From: Glebionis coronaria
Lineage: Eukaryota > Streptophyta > Magnoliopsida > Asterales > Asteraceae
Length of the DNA stretch: 64,000 nt
Direction: 5' to 3'
Assembly (NCBI GenBank): GCA_025667525.1
Contig: CM046875.1
Span: 206,208,271-206,272,270, forward strand
Made by a program: the position numbers and the translations under genes. Each line of letters starts with the position of its first letter. The first letter of the stretch is position 1. The notes beneath the pieces were generated by a model. That model worked only from the letters and a program-made list of their open reading frames with translations. It was not told the DNA's origin and made no database searches. Below are positions 21,082 to 33,401 of the stretch, piece by piece.

Positions 21082-24000
21082 TGTAACACCCCCAAATTTA
21101 TACAACTCAGTACAGCGGAAGACTAGTTGGTGTTACGGGATAGCACATTACTCACATCATAGACAACGCATAAAAATCGCGTCGTTTATTAATAAAGCAT
21201 TTCCATTCATAATTATCAAAGTTACATCAGTCCCAAGTCATATTATTTCATACAAAGTTTTTACAAAGTATTTGAATGGAAAATATTGTTTGAGTGCGGG
21301 CCATGAATTCTTGTCGTCTTCCCGAGAATTACCTTCAAGTACCTGAGATAAAACATGTTAAAAGAAAAGGTCAGCGATAACGCCGAATGAATTCATAGAG
21401 TTTAATAAATTCCATCAATATAACTTTGGTATAAAATTAGTACCAAAAATCATTTCGTACAAATTATTGTAAAAAGTCATTTTATACAAATCCTTATTGA
21501 AAATCATAATATAGGCATTTGCCTTAAAAATTATTATACGAGTCAATGTCGTAAAAACATCATACAATACGTCTTATGACGTTGTATAAAATCAAATAAA
21601 AACCGTTATATGAATATGGTTATGAAAACCAAAACACAAACATAATATCATTAGTATGACCCTGCATTGCTAGTCAGGCAATACATCGTAATTCGAAGCG
21701 TCTAGTAGTATTTCGTTAGTTTTTGGATTATTATAAGCCGCATGACATTGTTACCTTACTAAACCAACAACGGGTAGCTAACCCGATACCAATTTTGCCC
21801 ATCTAAAGTAGCGTGTCGTCACAAAGGTCACGCTATGGAAATCTTCTCATACATAAATTCGCTTACCAATCAATGTGGCACGACGGGGATCAACCGTCAA
21901 GGCGCGAACTGGGGTGATCGTCCCCAAATAGTACTATTAAATGCATAAGCGTCTACCAACTCCCGGTAGTTCACAATTCATGCTAATGGGACTTTTAGTG
22001 ACATAACCTAACTTTAATAATCCATTTAATTTCATCTATCGGGTCCTTTAATCATTTATCGGGTCATACAATCGGGTCATTCAATCATTCGGGTCCAAAT
22101 CAATAAACAAGCAATCGGGACAAATGGTGTCCTATTTTATAAAAACTAACATGTTATCTCCCTCGCGGGTTTATAAAACATTTATAAAAAAAACATTTAA
22201 AAGAGTGCGAGGCTATGAACTCACGTTGATGTGGGAAGGCGGGTTATCGGCAATTCGGATGTACGGTACGTGCTTCAATCACGGAAACCTATATAAATAA
22301 TAATCGGTCTTAGACGTTTGTCCAATGACTTTATAAAAATAACAATTATGTATACATATGATGATTATATATATATGATGATCAAGTGGGTTTACATATT
22401 CTCGTTTACTCATTTTAGTGTTACATGTCGATAACTTTTATACTAGTTTACTAGTTTTACCCATTTACGTGTTTTAAGTCCATTAAACTTATTATAAGTT
22501 CCTTAACTTGTTTTAATCCTTGTTATAATTATTTTATCAGTATTTAAACTTCACAAGTTGGGCCCAAATGGGTTAAGCCCAATAATAAGTTTACAAGTGT
22601 TTTAGTCCATTTTTGTTGTATTATTAGTCCAATAACGTTAATTTAGCTCGTAAATGTCCGTATTTCTTATAGTTCGGGTTTTATCGGTTTTTACTTGTTA
22701 TACATGTCTATATATCAGTATAAAAGTTTTATAAAGTTTTCATTAGACGGGTCCAACCATCTAAGTTTTGTTTAACAAAAACGTTAATTTTTACGGTATT
22801 AGCCGAAAAAGTCGTAAAAACAATGTTTATAGTTTTATAACTTATAAGTATTATTTCACTTCCATTTATATAAGTTATTCATTCATTTACCCTTTTAAAT
22901 ATTTATAAGTTTTATAAGTTAATGGGTTTTCATTTATATTTTATACTATTAAATTTGAGTGCTTATATAATAGTATTATTCTTTAATTTCCAAAAATCTG
23001 ATTTTTATCTTCACTTTCACCAAAACTGCCATATCTTCAGTTCTATATGGAGATAGAAGCTCAAATTTTTATCACATAAACTACATGATATGTGCTACAT
23101 TTAACTCACTTATAGCTACTGTTGAATCATCTTCTAAATATTTTCTAAAAATCGTCCAAAACAGTAACCTCAGATTTATACCCTCAACTTGTTTTGATCA
23201 TATCTCACTCATTACTTTGATTCCATTGCATGACCAACTCTCACATGTGTACAAGACCCATAGCTTACTGTAAATCCATTCTACTTCATCATTTTATCAG
23301 TTCATAACATGTTTCTTTACTGTTTTATACAGCCATCAAATTTAACCAAGATTTACCCATTTTTACTTGTAATTTTTCATCTTTTTATCCATGATTATCA
23401 ACAACAAATTCCCACATAACATTTTTATCATCATATAATCATCATATACATATACAATAGGAAATAAAATACATGTTTACATAATCAAAATAACAAGAAG
23501 ATGAGGAGGACAATCTTTATACCACCAACTTGATGTAGGTTATGAGTTTGACATTGTTTTGGATGGAGAAACTTATGATGCACCAAGACCTCCTTCATGA
23601 CCACCATTCTTCATAGAAACCTTGTGGAAAATCAGCCTCAAGACACCATGAAAACTCCTCCTTGGATGTTATAAACACCACCAATCAATAGGGTTTCAAA
23701 GGGGCTTCAACATATGTAGAAACAACATAAGGTTTATGGTTAAATTTAGATCAAATGATGGTTATGGATGGTGAAGGGGACGGCACAAACAAGAGGAAGA
23801 GAGAGTTTTGAGAGAGTGGTTTGCATGTTGAATGAAGGAAATGAAACAAGTAGCTAGTTTTGGTTTAGTGGTAAAGTAAAGTGGCTTGAAATGTAAGCTA
23901 AGGCTTACACTTGTATAAGTGTTAGCTAAACTTGATGCCACATTAGTGTTGTGGTGTCAAGTTGCCGTCCATTTCATGCTAGTGGGGTGGGACAAAGTGT

Positions 24001-24516
24001 TTTGTCCCATCTCACTAGTTTACGGGTATTTCTCGATTCTAGTTTCCTCGATTTGCGTGCCCTCGGGTCGTTTTACGAAAAACGTTTTTATAAATTATGA
24101 ATCAACGGCACAAAACGAATCCAATAAAAATTGTTTCATCAAAAACGGAGTTCGAAAACGTAAATACGTAATCCTAGGGTTTCCGGTTTAGTCGTAAAGG
24201 ACGTTAAAATAAAATCGTAAGTCCTAATCTCTTCTCGTAAATTTGTGAGTTTATGAAACAACACAAATTTAAAACTCCAAAATAATATTCACGGATAAAT
24301 TTATTTTCTGAAATGTCGGACTGTCACCAAAGACGGTGTATGTAAACGTAAGCACGTAACGTTGAATCCTCCGGTTTAAACGTAGTCGATGCTACTTCAA
24401 GACGTAAATCCAAATTTCTTCCCAAAAATAAGTGAGTTCATATTGTAACATTAAAATAATATTTTCAAATAATATTTGAGAATAAAATATCAATCGTAAA
24501 TTGACGGATTGTCACA
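21082..24516 (-). mobile_element. 3' LTR of element D
   Basis: 3435 bases. The plus strand starts TGTAACACCCCC and ends ATTGTCACA. The 23919-24191 frame and its 32800 counterpart in the other LTR are not convincing genes: they are not conserved at the end and have no family signature. Confidence 0.94.
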
Positions 24517-24534
24517 ACATTTACCCCTAAACAG
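24516..24534 (-). other. 3' polypurine tract region of D
   Basis: On the minus strand CTGTTTAGGGGTAAATGTT meets the LTR start TGTGACAATCC, overlapping it by one base. The same 19 bases occur again inside the element at 26498-26516. Confidence 0.7.
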
Positions 24535-24639
24535 GATCTTTGTCCTCAAAGATCATCTTACTACTCGCTTCTTATAGAGTTAAAGCCATGTGGGTATTTC
24601 CTCCACATTCGGTCTTTTCTCACAAGTGCAATCCATTAT

Positions 24640-25640
24640 AATACGCGAGTTTCATCTAACATAACTACGGGAATAAGATCAGGCTAAATGTTGACTTACT
24701 TTCTCTATCCATGATGTTCACGGGTTTTTGATGAATGCAACTTTTCGCCGATCTAAGCTCTACTAAGAATAATCAGATTCTCGCTTGATAGATATTCCAT
24801 CAAGTTCGATCTACGAAACAAAATTCACGCGGTCCTTGAAGTCCTAGGGTAGATCCAGCTTGTATGCCTTTCAATCCCAAATTTTACATCATCTCAATGG
24901 TCCCATACAATGGGGACTTATATCCCATGATTTGTCAGATCATGAATTCATTTTTCCAAAGTTAAAAATTGTGGCATAACTTTGCTACCCATTTGGCACT
25001 TCAAGATCTACATTTCATATTCACATAACCTCTTGCCCACTATTGGCAGTCAATAATCAAATCCTAATTTCAACAATCATTTCAGATTTCGCGGGTCGGG
25101 TAGTTTGCAAGGTTAGGTTCGCCATCATAGGAACCTTAAACCTAAAAGACATGTCCAACTCATAATGGGTGTACGTCGGGTGTCTTTATCTCAACTCCTG
25201 CTTATAGATGCTCTAATATAGATCCTAACAAGATTCGATCTCAATCCTAACAAGATGATTATCAATGATAATCTCCCCAAAGGAAAACGATTATACGGTC
25301 TATTACCAAAGGTCAATCATTCAAACATAAAACAATACTTAAATTACTTTGTATCATTACTTTACCTCGTCCCTTCGATTTGGGATGGTACATAGTACTC
25401 TCATCAAGATTCGTTCACAATGACTTCTGAGCAAATCTCAAGAAATTCGATGCGAAGCGAGGATCTTGATATAGATGATTGATACAGGCATGCTATGTTT
25501 ACATAACTCTTTTGCATCTATCATTAACGAGAATGATATTAGCAGATTTGGTCAGTCTGTCGACGATGACCCAAATCAAATTAAATTCAGATGATGACCT
25601 TTGCAATAGCTAGACGTTTACTAATGTATGAGGCGATGCC
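24640..25640 (-). pseudogene. pol: Decayed integrase and C-terminal region of D
   Basis: On the minus strand, broken into short frames, I read words of a Ty3/gypsy integrase. Near 25600-25540 there is LIWVIVDRLTKSA. Near 25460-25370 there are RFAS, then STMYHPKS, the counterpart of the family's S-T-A-Y-H-P-Q-T. Near 24700 there is KPVNIMDRE, like the stretch before the C-terminal chromodomain in chromoviruses. The order runs right to left as expected for the minus strand. Many stops and shifts; certainly inactive. Confidence 0.7.
25119..25185 (-). repeat. Module shared with element B
   Basis: On the minus strand it reads TACACCCATTATGAGTTGGA, then CATGTCTTTTAGGTTTAA. The plus strand of B has the same module twice (about 16879-16940 and 16951-17000). 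It is therefore in the sense orientation in D and the antisense orientation in B. Confidence 0.65.
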
Positions 25641-26476
25641 TGCCTTCATAATTGCCATCAGTACAACTTCTTCAGACAAGGATACTTTTAGTCATAAATG
25701 ACATAAATAGAATACTTATACTTACAAATTCCAACATACTATATCTCACAATCTCCATATTTAGACAATCACAAGTGGTCTTTTAAATATTTAACGCTAT
25801 CGGCTTCATAATTTTTAATGGTTCATATTAGTCGCGAATCCCTTTTTATTATCTGTATTATCCTTTTTACAAACATCGTTTATTTTTATATTGTTCAGCA
25901 ATTTATTTTGCACCTTCATTATTAAGGAACATGTCCTAACTGGTTCTTTATCTTTTCTACATAATGCGTCTGTATCTATATTCACTTCTTATGATGATAT
26001 AAGTATCATGTCCACAATTCACTCAGATATTCTTTCTATATTATGCGTCAGTAATTACGTTCACTTTCCTGATGAAATAAGTATCATAACCGTATTTATT
26101 CAAAATTCTTTCTTCACATTTTCTAAGTTTTAGTTTCTTCTCAACTATCATTTTTATCCGTTTTACTCAATCCGACGTCTAAAGCGTCGATAATTATTAT
26201 AATTAATTAAATTATTATGAGTTAATTTTTTTTTTTGAAGCGTAAACGTAAAAATTTTAAATTTCTTAGTTCGACCAATTATAATAAAATGTTCAAAATA
26301 AATTTTACTTTAATTATTAAGATTTTTGCTGATTTATTGAAAATATTTAATGAGATTCGTAAATGTTCGAAGAACCTTTGTTTATACTTTGGTCAAAGTT
26401 TTCTTAGTTTGAAAAGCAAAAAGTGTCGTTTCAAATTTCAAGTCATGGTATAAATGGTTTTACTCAATCCTTCTTA

Positions 26477-26554
26477 AGTTATCTTGAGGTATACACAAAC
26501 ATTTACCCCTAAACAGAAGTTTAGTTATCTTGAGGTATACACAAACATTTATCC
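26477..26554 (-). repeat. Tandem pair with an internal copy of D's polypurine tract
   Basis: Two units 46 bases apart share TTATCTTGAGGTATACACAA and CATTTAYCCC. The first includes 26498-26516, identical over 19 bases to the tract next to the 3' LTR (24516-24534). It lies between the reverse transcriptase and integrase remains. Confidence 0.75.
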
Positions 26555-26859
26555 CTTTAAAATCCTTTGTTAAAACATTCGTCAAAACATATTTCCATTT
26601 TCTTTTTAGCATAACTCAAAGTCTTAAATGACTTCTAAATTTTTAAGAGTCAATTTATATTTCATTATCTATTAATCACATGATTAAATCATGTAAAGTA
26701 TTAAGTCTTAAATCTCATGTTAAATATTTAAGATACAGGTTTTTATTGTTTAGCCAATTCAGGACAATTTATAACTAATTATTAACTCATTATTATTCTT
26801 ATATACAAACAATTGGTCCTTAATGATCTCAAGCATGAATTTATCAAATTACAACCTAC

Positions 26860-27060
26860 ACACGCGATTCACCAAATTTATGAATGCTACATGTGTGTTA
26901 GTCAATCCAAACGACATCACTTGAAACTCATAATATTCATTACAAGTACCGGATGTAGTGATTGGAATAAATAATCTTCTTCGCGGATTCGAAGTTGATA
27001 ATAACCATGCCGTGGATCAAATCTTAAAAACCTTGTAAATGATCGAACAAATCTTCCATT
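26860..27060 (-). pseudogene. pol: Decayed reverse transcriptase core of D
   Basis: On the minus strand 27030-27000 gives DLIHGMVIINF, the counterpart of D-L-R-S-G-Y-H-Q. At 26930-26866 it reads MSFGLTNTHVAFINLVNRV, the counterpart of M-P-F-G-L-T-N-A-P followed by M-N-R-V. These are conserved blocks just before the catalytic YXDD/FIDD box of Ty3/gypsy enzymes. The box itself is not recognisable. Confidence 0.7.
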
Positions 27061-29949
27061 TCGAGTTATGTATTTCGTTTTCGATTGTCAATTTACTCAG
27101 TTCACAGTGATCTATAAATATAAGGAATGATAACACCATAGCTCTTCATGATGACAGGCTTGGTATAATAAAATCTTTCTCCGGCAACTATCTCAGTTGT
27201 ACGGTAATTCCTTTAATTTAGATGGTGTTGACGTACAGTGCACAAGCCACAAGTGCAGCACCGGAAATATAATCAATACCAATTTCTACTTGCCTTAATG
27301 GCGAAAGTCTAGGTAATTTACCAACAAATACTTCCTAAAGTTTCAGATAACCGAAACATCTTTTTATAAATTCATATTAGGTTCTTTCTAGATTATAATA
27401 TCTATGACTAATTCACAACCAATCACAATATAATCTCAAGTCTAAATGCAGGATGTGGTCATCCATCAAGAATTATTTAGATCACTTTTGATAATCAACA
27501 TCTCATCATTTAGGGGAATTCTACTCGAGTTCCCATTAATTAAGACAATTTTGTCATGTCATAATCAATCAATCCATTCTACTTGGAATTATCAACTTTC
27601 CAGTTTCATTACCGTTGATAAGATGTGAACTTCTCAAAAGACTGATAATAACTCATAATCCATCACTAATTCAAGGATATATGGAGACACAACTACTAAG
27701 AAGAGTAAGGTCAACGCATAATCTACGCGATAGAATTTCAAATCAGATACAGACGAAAACATTTAACGAATATGAGTATATTCCATGTTTTCATAATTTG
27801 AGTACGCATTCGAAAGCTCCTCGGATCGTTACCCAGGTCATTCAAATGAAACCAAATCAAAAGAAATGATAGGAACGTCGATACATCCAGTCGGGTATCA
27901 ACACTCGGCAATCAAATACTTTTCCTAAGAATCTCACTATGGGAGAATTGGACAAGAAAGAATTGTCAATTGTCAAATAAGACAATTTCCACAGATGAGT
28001 AAATTCGACTCAGAAGAATAAATAGTACGGGCACATATGTAGGTGTCCCTAACACTATATCCCTATATTTCACTTCTTGCAGATCTCTTAAATTTTAATC
28101 TTTCACAATCTTCAAAGAAAATGTAGTGTTTATTCATTAGTTTTATGGTGACTACTAATCAGTCTTGCATGGTCCATTCCAAATTGTATGTAGGCGCGCA
28201 ACTATATACAATTTCAGGATTAACGATGCAATACTCAGTTCGTCAAAATTTTATCATCATGTTTATAATAAAAACATTTTCATGCTTAATTCTTAAATAA
28301 GAATCAAAAATAAATTTATAAAGATTTTCTTTGTTATGAAAACAATTAAGTTTTCCAAGGTACTTTATAAACAACCTCATTTCGATAACAATCACTTATA
28401 AATCTCATTTTAAATAATCCTTTTAGTGATGAAAATTAAATTTTCTCAAAGGATACCGTTTTAACTTTATAAAAACAATGTGTGATCTGCGAAAGAGTGA
28501 TGAAAGCTTGTTCACCAAGAATTAACTACAATATGATAGGAAATGAGCTTAGCCAAACAATCATGAGGTTCATGACTTCGATGGCACTCAGGAATACAAA
28601 GAGAATAATCCACAACGTAACTCAATTCGAGATGAGTACTTGTTCAATGGTTGCATCACTAATGCGAGCATTAGGATGAAGCAATAAAGGATAGATAACA
28701 TCGGTACGTGTAGAATTTAGCGATCAAAGGGAGTCTTTTCATTAATCACAAACAAGTCAAAATTGTACCGCAACACATTACGTGTCACTATGTCATACAA
28801 TTCTCAGAACTCATCCTACCAACTGATATCTCAGTTAAGTTAGGGATTATTTTTAAAAGATACCACAATGAATACTAATCTACAAGAGTCATTAGGTGTC
28901 ATGCCTGTCCCGGAAGATCCATCGGTCCCAATTCAGAAGAAGATTTCTTCAATTTATTTATTGGACACTGGGCATCCTCATTAGTGGACAATGGCCTAGG
29001 AACAACACTCAACACGAATCAACAATCAATAAAAACCTTATAATTCAATCACAGGACTTAACGACTTCCTCTTATCAATCTTATATTCCATACAAGTTAA
29101 ATTTTTACTTCATTCAAGTTTTAATCAACTTTTACTCAATTCGATATCCTACTTCATTTTCCAATTCTTTCATCTTTATTATTAGACCTTAAAAGAGCAA
29201 TAAAAGCTCGATATGAATCAATACTTAATTTCCAATCCTATAGCTCTTACAACAACAATTATCAAATGAGTCACTAGTATGAAATGACTTGATCATTCAA
29301 CTAGACTTCTCGGAAAGGTACTAGTGCCATGAGGCTTTTGGGTAATGGTTCCAATTACAGCCTCAAGTGCAACATTCACCCTTTCGATTTCAAATTTAAG
29401 AATTGGGTGACAACGAATTAGATGACATCTTTCTAGGTGGTAACGTTTTGTCAAACTCCACTCTATAAGGAAAGATCGTCATGACATCGATATCGGATTT
29501 AATCTCGCCAATTCTTTTTCAATATCACAATCAACTAATATCTACATTTCTACGAATATCAACCATTTGTTGGGATCATAAATATCCACAACTTGGTTTA
29601 GATCTAGGATAGCTAGAATTCCTACGAGAATAGCTTCGATTAATTTACTAGGGGATTTAGGGTACATTGTGACAATCTACGTCGTATAAATACCTCGTAT
29701 AAATATCAAAATAATCATCAAACAATCATGTAATAAAATTAAATCATATATATATATATACAATCCAAGTTATATATATTAAAATAACACTTCTCAGTCT
29801 TGGCCTTGTCGGTAACTCGGGAATTCTTCGGCACCGTTATAGTCAAAAGATTTTTTTAGACATTTTTAGAAAAATGTTTTAGTTAAAAGATTTTGAAAAG
29901 TTTTATTCAAAACCTTAGTTTTAAAAATCTTTCGTTCTCTATAACGAGA
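27061..29949 (-). mobile_element. 5' internal region of D, coding too decayed to name
   Basis: Gag and protease are expected here, but I could not recognise a zinc knuckle or the D-T/S-G-A motif. Open frames of up to 98 residues on the plus strand do not resemble any family I know and run antisense to the element. Confidence 0.5.
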
Positions 29950-29961
29950 GCTCTGGTACCA
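29950..29961 (-). other. Primer-binding site of element D
   Basis: TGGTACCAGAGC on the minus strand, three bases after the 5' LTR end. It has one mismatch to the initiator tRNA-Met site TGGTATCAGAGC. Confidence 0.8.
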
Positions 29962-29964
29962 AAC

Positions 29965-32900
29965 TATAACACCCCCAAATTTATACAACTCAGTACAGCG
30001 GAAGACTAGTTGGTGTTACGGGATAGCACATTACTCACATCATAGACAACGCATAAAAATCGCGTCGTTTATTAATAAAGCATTTCCATTCATAATTATC
30101 AAAGTTACATCGGTCCCAAGTCATATTATTTCATACAAAGTTTTTACAAAGTATTTGAATGGAAAATATTGTTTGAGTGCGGGCCATGAATTCTTGTCGT
30201 CTTCCCGAGAATTACCTTCAAGTACCTGAGATAAAACATGTTAAAAGAAAAGGTCAGCGATAACGCCGAGTGAATTCATAGAGTTTAATAAATTCCATCA
30301 ATATAACTTTGGTATAAAATTAGTACCAAAAATCAATTCGTACAAATCATTGTAAAAAGTCATTTTATATAAATCCTTATTGAAAATCATAATATAGGCA
30401 TTTGCCTTAAAAATTATTATACGAGCCAATGTCGTAAAAACATCATACAATACGTCTTATGACGTTGTATAAAATCAAATAAAAACAGTTATATGAATAT
30501 GGTTATGAAAACCAAAACACAAACATAATATCATTAGTATGACCCTGCATTGCTAGTCAGGCAATACATCGTAATTCGAAGCGTCTAGTAGTATTTCGTT
30601 AGTTTTTGGATTATTATAAGCCGCATGACATTGTTACCTTACTAAACCAACAACGGGTAGCTAACCCGATACCAATTTTGCCCATCTAAAGTAGCGTGTC
30701 GTCACAAAGGTCACGCTATGGAAATCTTCTCATAAATAAATTCGCTTACCAATCAATGTGGCACGACGGGGATCAACCGTCAAGGCGCGAACTGGGGTGA
30801 TCGTCCCCAAATAGTACTATTAAATGCATAAGCGTCTACCAACTCCCGGTAGTTCACAATTCATGCTAATGGGACTTTTAGTGACATAACCTAACTTTAA
30901 TAATCCATTTAATTTCATCTATCGGGTCCTTTAGTCATTTATCGGGTCATACAATCGGGTCATTCAATCATTCGGGTCCAAATCAATAAACAAGCAATCG
31001 GGACAAATGGTGTCCTATTTTATAAAAACTAACATGTTATCTCCCTCGCGGGTTTATAAAACATTTATAAAAAAAACATTTAAAAGAGTGCGAGGCTATG
31101 AACTCACGTTGATGTGGGAAGGCGGGTTATCGGCAATTCGGATGTACGGTACGTGCTTCAATCACGGAAACCTATATAAATAATAATCGGTCTTAGACGT
31201 TTGTCCAATGACTTTATAAAAATAACAATTATGTATACATATGATGATTATATATATATGATGATCAAGTGGGTTTACATATTCTCGTTTACTCATTTTA
31301 GTGTTACATGTCGATAACTTTTATACTAGTTTACTAGTTTTACCCATTTACGTGTTTTAAGTCCATTAAACTTATTATAAGTTCCTTAACTTGTTTTAAT
31401 CATTGTTATACTTATTTTATCAGTATGTAAACTTCACAAGTTGGGCCCAAATGGGTTAAGCCCAATAATAAGTTTACAAGTGTTTTAGTCCATGTTTGTT
31501 GTATTATTAGTCCAATAACGTTAATTTAGCTCGTAAATGTCCGTATTTCTTATAGTTCGGGTTTTATCGGTTTTTACTTGTTATACATGTCTATATATCA
31601 GTATAAAAGTTTTATAAAGTTTTCATTAGACGGGTCCAACCATCTAAGTTTTGTTTAACAAAAACGTTAATTTTTACGGTATTAGCCGAAAAAGTCGTAA
31701 AAACAATGTTTATAGTTTTATAACTTATAAGTATTATTTCACTTCCATTTATATAAGTTATTCATTCATTTACCCTTTTACATATTTATAAGTTTTATAA
31801 GTTAGTGGGTTTTCATTTATATTTTATACTATTAAATTTGAGTGCTTATATAATAGTATTATTCTTTAATTTCCAAAAATCTGATTTTTATCTTCACTTT
31901 CACCAAAACTGCCATATCTTGAGTTCTATATGGAGATAGAAGCTCAAATTTTTATCACATAAATTAAATGATATGTGCTACATTTAGCTCTTATAGCTAC
32001 TGTTGAATAATCTTCTAAATATTTTCTAAAAATCGTCCAAAACAGTAACCTCAGATTTATACCCTAAACTTGTTTTGATCATATCTCACTCATTACATTG
32101 ATTCCATTGCATGGCCAACTCTCACATGTGTACAAGACCCATAGCTTACTGTAAATCCATTCTACTTCATCATTTTATTAGTTCATAACATGTTTCTTTA
32201 CTGTTTTATACAGCCATCAAATTTAACCAAGATTTACCCATTTTTACTTGTAATTTTTCATCTTTTTATCCATGATTATCAACAACAAATCCCCACATAA
32301 CATTTTTATCATCATATAATCATCATATACATATACAATAGGAAATAAAATACATGTTTACATAATCAAAATAACAAGAAGATGAGGAGGACAATCTTTA
32401 TACCACCAACTTGATGTAGGTTATGAGTTTGACATGGTTTTGGATGGAGAAACTTATGATGCACCAAGACCTCCTTCATGACCACCATTCTTCATAGAAA
32501 CCTTGTGGAAAATCAGCTTCAAGACACCATGAAAACTCCTCCTTGGATGTTATAAACACCACCAATCAATAGGGTTTCAAAGGGGCTTCAACATATGTAG
32601 AAACAACATAAGGTTTATGGTTAAATTTAGATCAAATGATGGTTATGGATGGTGAAGGGGACGGCACAAACAAGAGGAAGAGAGAGTTTTGAGAGAGTGG
32701 TTTTCATGTTGAATGAAGGAAATGAAACAAGTAGTTAGTTTTGGTTTAGTGGTAAAGTAAAGTGGCTTGAAATGTAAGCTAAGGCTTACACTTGTATAAG
32801 TGTTAGCTAAATTTGATGCCACATTAGTGTTGTGGTGTCAAGTTGCCATCCATTTCATGCTAGTGGGGTGGGACAAAGTGTTTTGTCCCATCTCACTAGT

Positions 32901-33396
32901 TTACGGGTATTTCTTGATTCTAGTTTCCTCGATTTGCGTGCCCTCGGGTCGTTTTACGAAAAACGTTTTTATAAATTATGAATCAACGGCACAAAACGAA
33001 TCCAATAAAAATTGTTTCATAAAAACGGAGTTCGAAAACGTAAATACGTAATCCTAGGGTTTCCGGTTTAGTCGTAAAGGACGTTAAAATAAAATCGTAA
33101 GTCCTAATCTCTTCTCGTAAATTTGTGAGTTTATGAAACAACACAAATTTAAAACTCCAAAATAATATTCACGGATAAATTTATTTTCTGAAATGTCGGA
33201 CTGTCACCAAAGACGGTGTATGTAAACGTAAGCACGTAACGTTGAATCCTCCGGTTTAAACGTAGTCGATGCTACTTCAAGACGTAAATCCAAATTTCTT
33301 CCCAAAAATAAGTGAGTTCATATTGTAACATTAAAATAATATTTTAAAATAATATTTGAGAATAAAATATCAATCGTAAATTGACGGATTGTCACA
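29965..33396 (-). mobile_element. 5' LTR of element D
   Basis: 3432 bases, almost the same as 21082-24516. The terminal plus-strand TGTAACACC has become TATAACACC, a change in the conserved terminal dinucleotide that probably happened after insertion. Confidence 0.94.
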
Positions 33397-33401
33397 GAAA
33401 A

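Larger units (their letters stand above)
21082..33396 (-). mobile_element. Element D: youngest complete insertion, Ty3/gypsy chromovirus-like
   Basis: LTRs of 3435 and 3432 bases differ at only scattered positions by eye. An exact GAAAA duplication flanks the element (21077-21081 and 33397-33401). On the minus strand the LTRs run TGTGACAATCCG...GGTGTTACA. There is a primer site (TGGTACCAGAGC, one base off the initiator-Met complement) and a purine tract (TTTAGGGGTAAATGT). The 5.4 kb interior carries decayed integrase and reverse transcriptase in the right order but with many stops and frameshifts. Decayed coding between nearly identical LTRs suggests it was mobilised in trans. Confidence 0.92.
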
